In this document: positions 63,567-64,000 of the stretch, in pieces
Numbering within the stretch: the stretch's first letter is position 1
Layout: each line of letters begins with the position of its first letter
Source of the DNA: Hypomesus transpacificus
Lineage: Eukaryota > Chordata > Actinopteri > Osmeriformes > Osmeridae
Direction: 5' to 3'
Length of the DNA stretch: 64,000 bases
Assembly (NCBI RefSeq): GCF_021917145.1
Contig: NC_061081.1
Span: forward strand, 218,442-282,441
Position numbers and translations under genes: made by a program
The notes under the pieces: generated by a model
What the model saw: only the letters and a program-made list of their open reading frames with translations
Databases searched by the model: none
Told to the model about the DNA's origin: nothing

Positions 63567-64000
63567 GTACACACACACCACAGGACGCACACCCCCATAC
63601 ACACCGACACCTTCAAACAAACAAAAAACTTGAAATATTGTGTCAGGAGATTTCCCGAACGGCTGGTCAAACGGCCGCGGTATAATGCAACAATAAAAAA
63701 TAAATAATTTAAAATACACGGTCGCGGGCCGGTCTGCGTTTCAAAGTCCCAGGCTGTTTTTCAGTCCCCGTCCAGACCAGCTGTACAGACACACACCCAC
63801 AATACAATCAATGCATTACAACAAATGTATCTGATTCCCTCCCTCCCTACTCCAAGCTCCAGAAATCCACCCATTTCCTCTCTAATATCGTCTGTTCTGG
63901 CCCTGCTAAACACAGGCTGTCTTCGCTAAGTGCTGCTCTCTTTCTGATCACTGTCTGCTAACGAGCAGCTCAGGCTGGATGAATACCCCTCATTAGGGCT
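63567..64000 (+). other. fam184b intron 3 (start only)
   Basis: Sequence after the donor at 63566. Apart from a short CA-rich stretch, nothing is recognised before the window ends. Confidence 0.5.

Noticed and set aside
63086..63719. Minus-strand Ser/Leu-rich ORFs
   Set aside because: Mirror of the Glu/Lys/Arg-rich fam184b coiled-coil exon.

Overview
This is nuclear DNA of a vertebrate, almost certainly a ray-finned (teleost) fish. It holds multi-exon genes with GT-AG introns, many of them only about 70-200 bp long. CA/GT and GA microsatellites are abundant, and there are a tRNA-derived SINE and a non-autonomous DNA transposon. Every gene recognised belongs to a vertebrate family. I cannot name the species. 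Exon boundaries were placed by hand from splice-site consensus and reading-frame phase. For the six complete genes the exons join into uninterrupted open frames.

Layout, left to right. (1) Minus strand: a BTBD18-like gene (567-6589), and upstream of it ctnnd1, p120-catenin (10018-18859, with long 3' and 5' untranslated regions). (2) 23-27 kb: a mostly non-coding stretch with repeats and some weakly supported minus-strand exons. (3) Plus strand: slc43a3 (27246-30937). (4) Minus strand: a six-exon gene (31470-35758) encoding BED finger, PR/SET domain, second BED finger and a hAT transposase body with hATC domain. (5) Plus strand: lcorl (35927-49157), divergent from gene 4 with only 168 bp between the two start codons, with a short and a long (PALI2-type) isoform. 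(6) Minus strand: ncapg (50984-57673), tail to tail with lcorl. (7) Plus strand: the first three coding exons of fam184b (59383-63566), which continues beyond the window.

The left part corresponds to the human 11q12 neighbourhood BTBD18-CTNND1-SLC43A3. The right part corresponds to human 4p15 LCORL-NCAPG-FAM184B, with the same relative orientations. The chimeric PR/BED/hAT gene sits at the junction. The genes do not form one pathway. Several are chromatin or chromosome factors (BTBD18-like, PR-BED-hAT, LCORL/PALI2, condensin NCAPG). The others are a junction/adhesion armadillo protein, a nucleobase transporter-family protein and a coiled-coil protein.

The most unusual item is the PR/SET-BED-hAT fusion. 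Its PR domain is split over three exons, and one of them is only 65 bp and easily missed. Other points worth checking are a tandemly triplicated 5' splice site in ncapg, a coding-like antisense ORF in the lcorl 3' UTR, a possible hidden terminal intron in lcorl, and possible small minus-strand exons near 24-25 kb.
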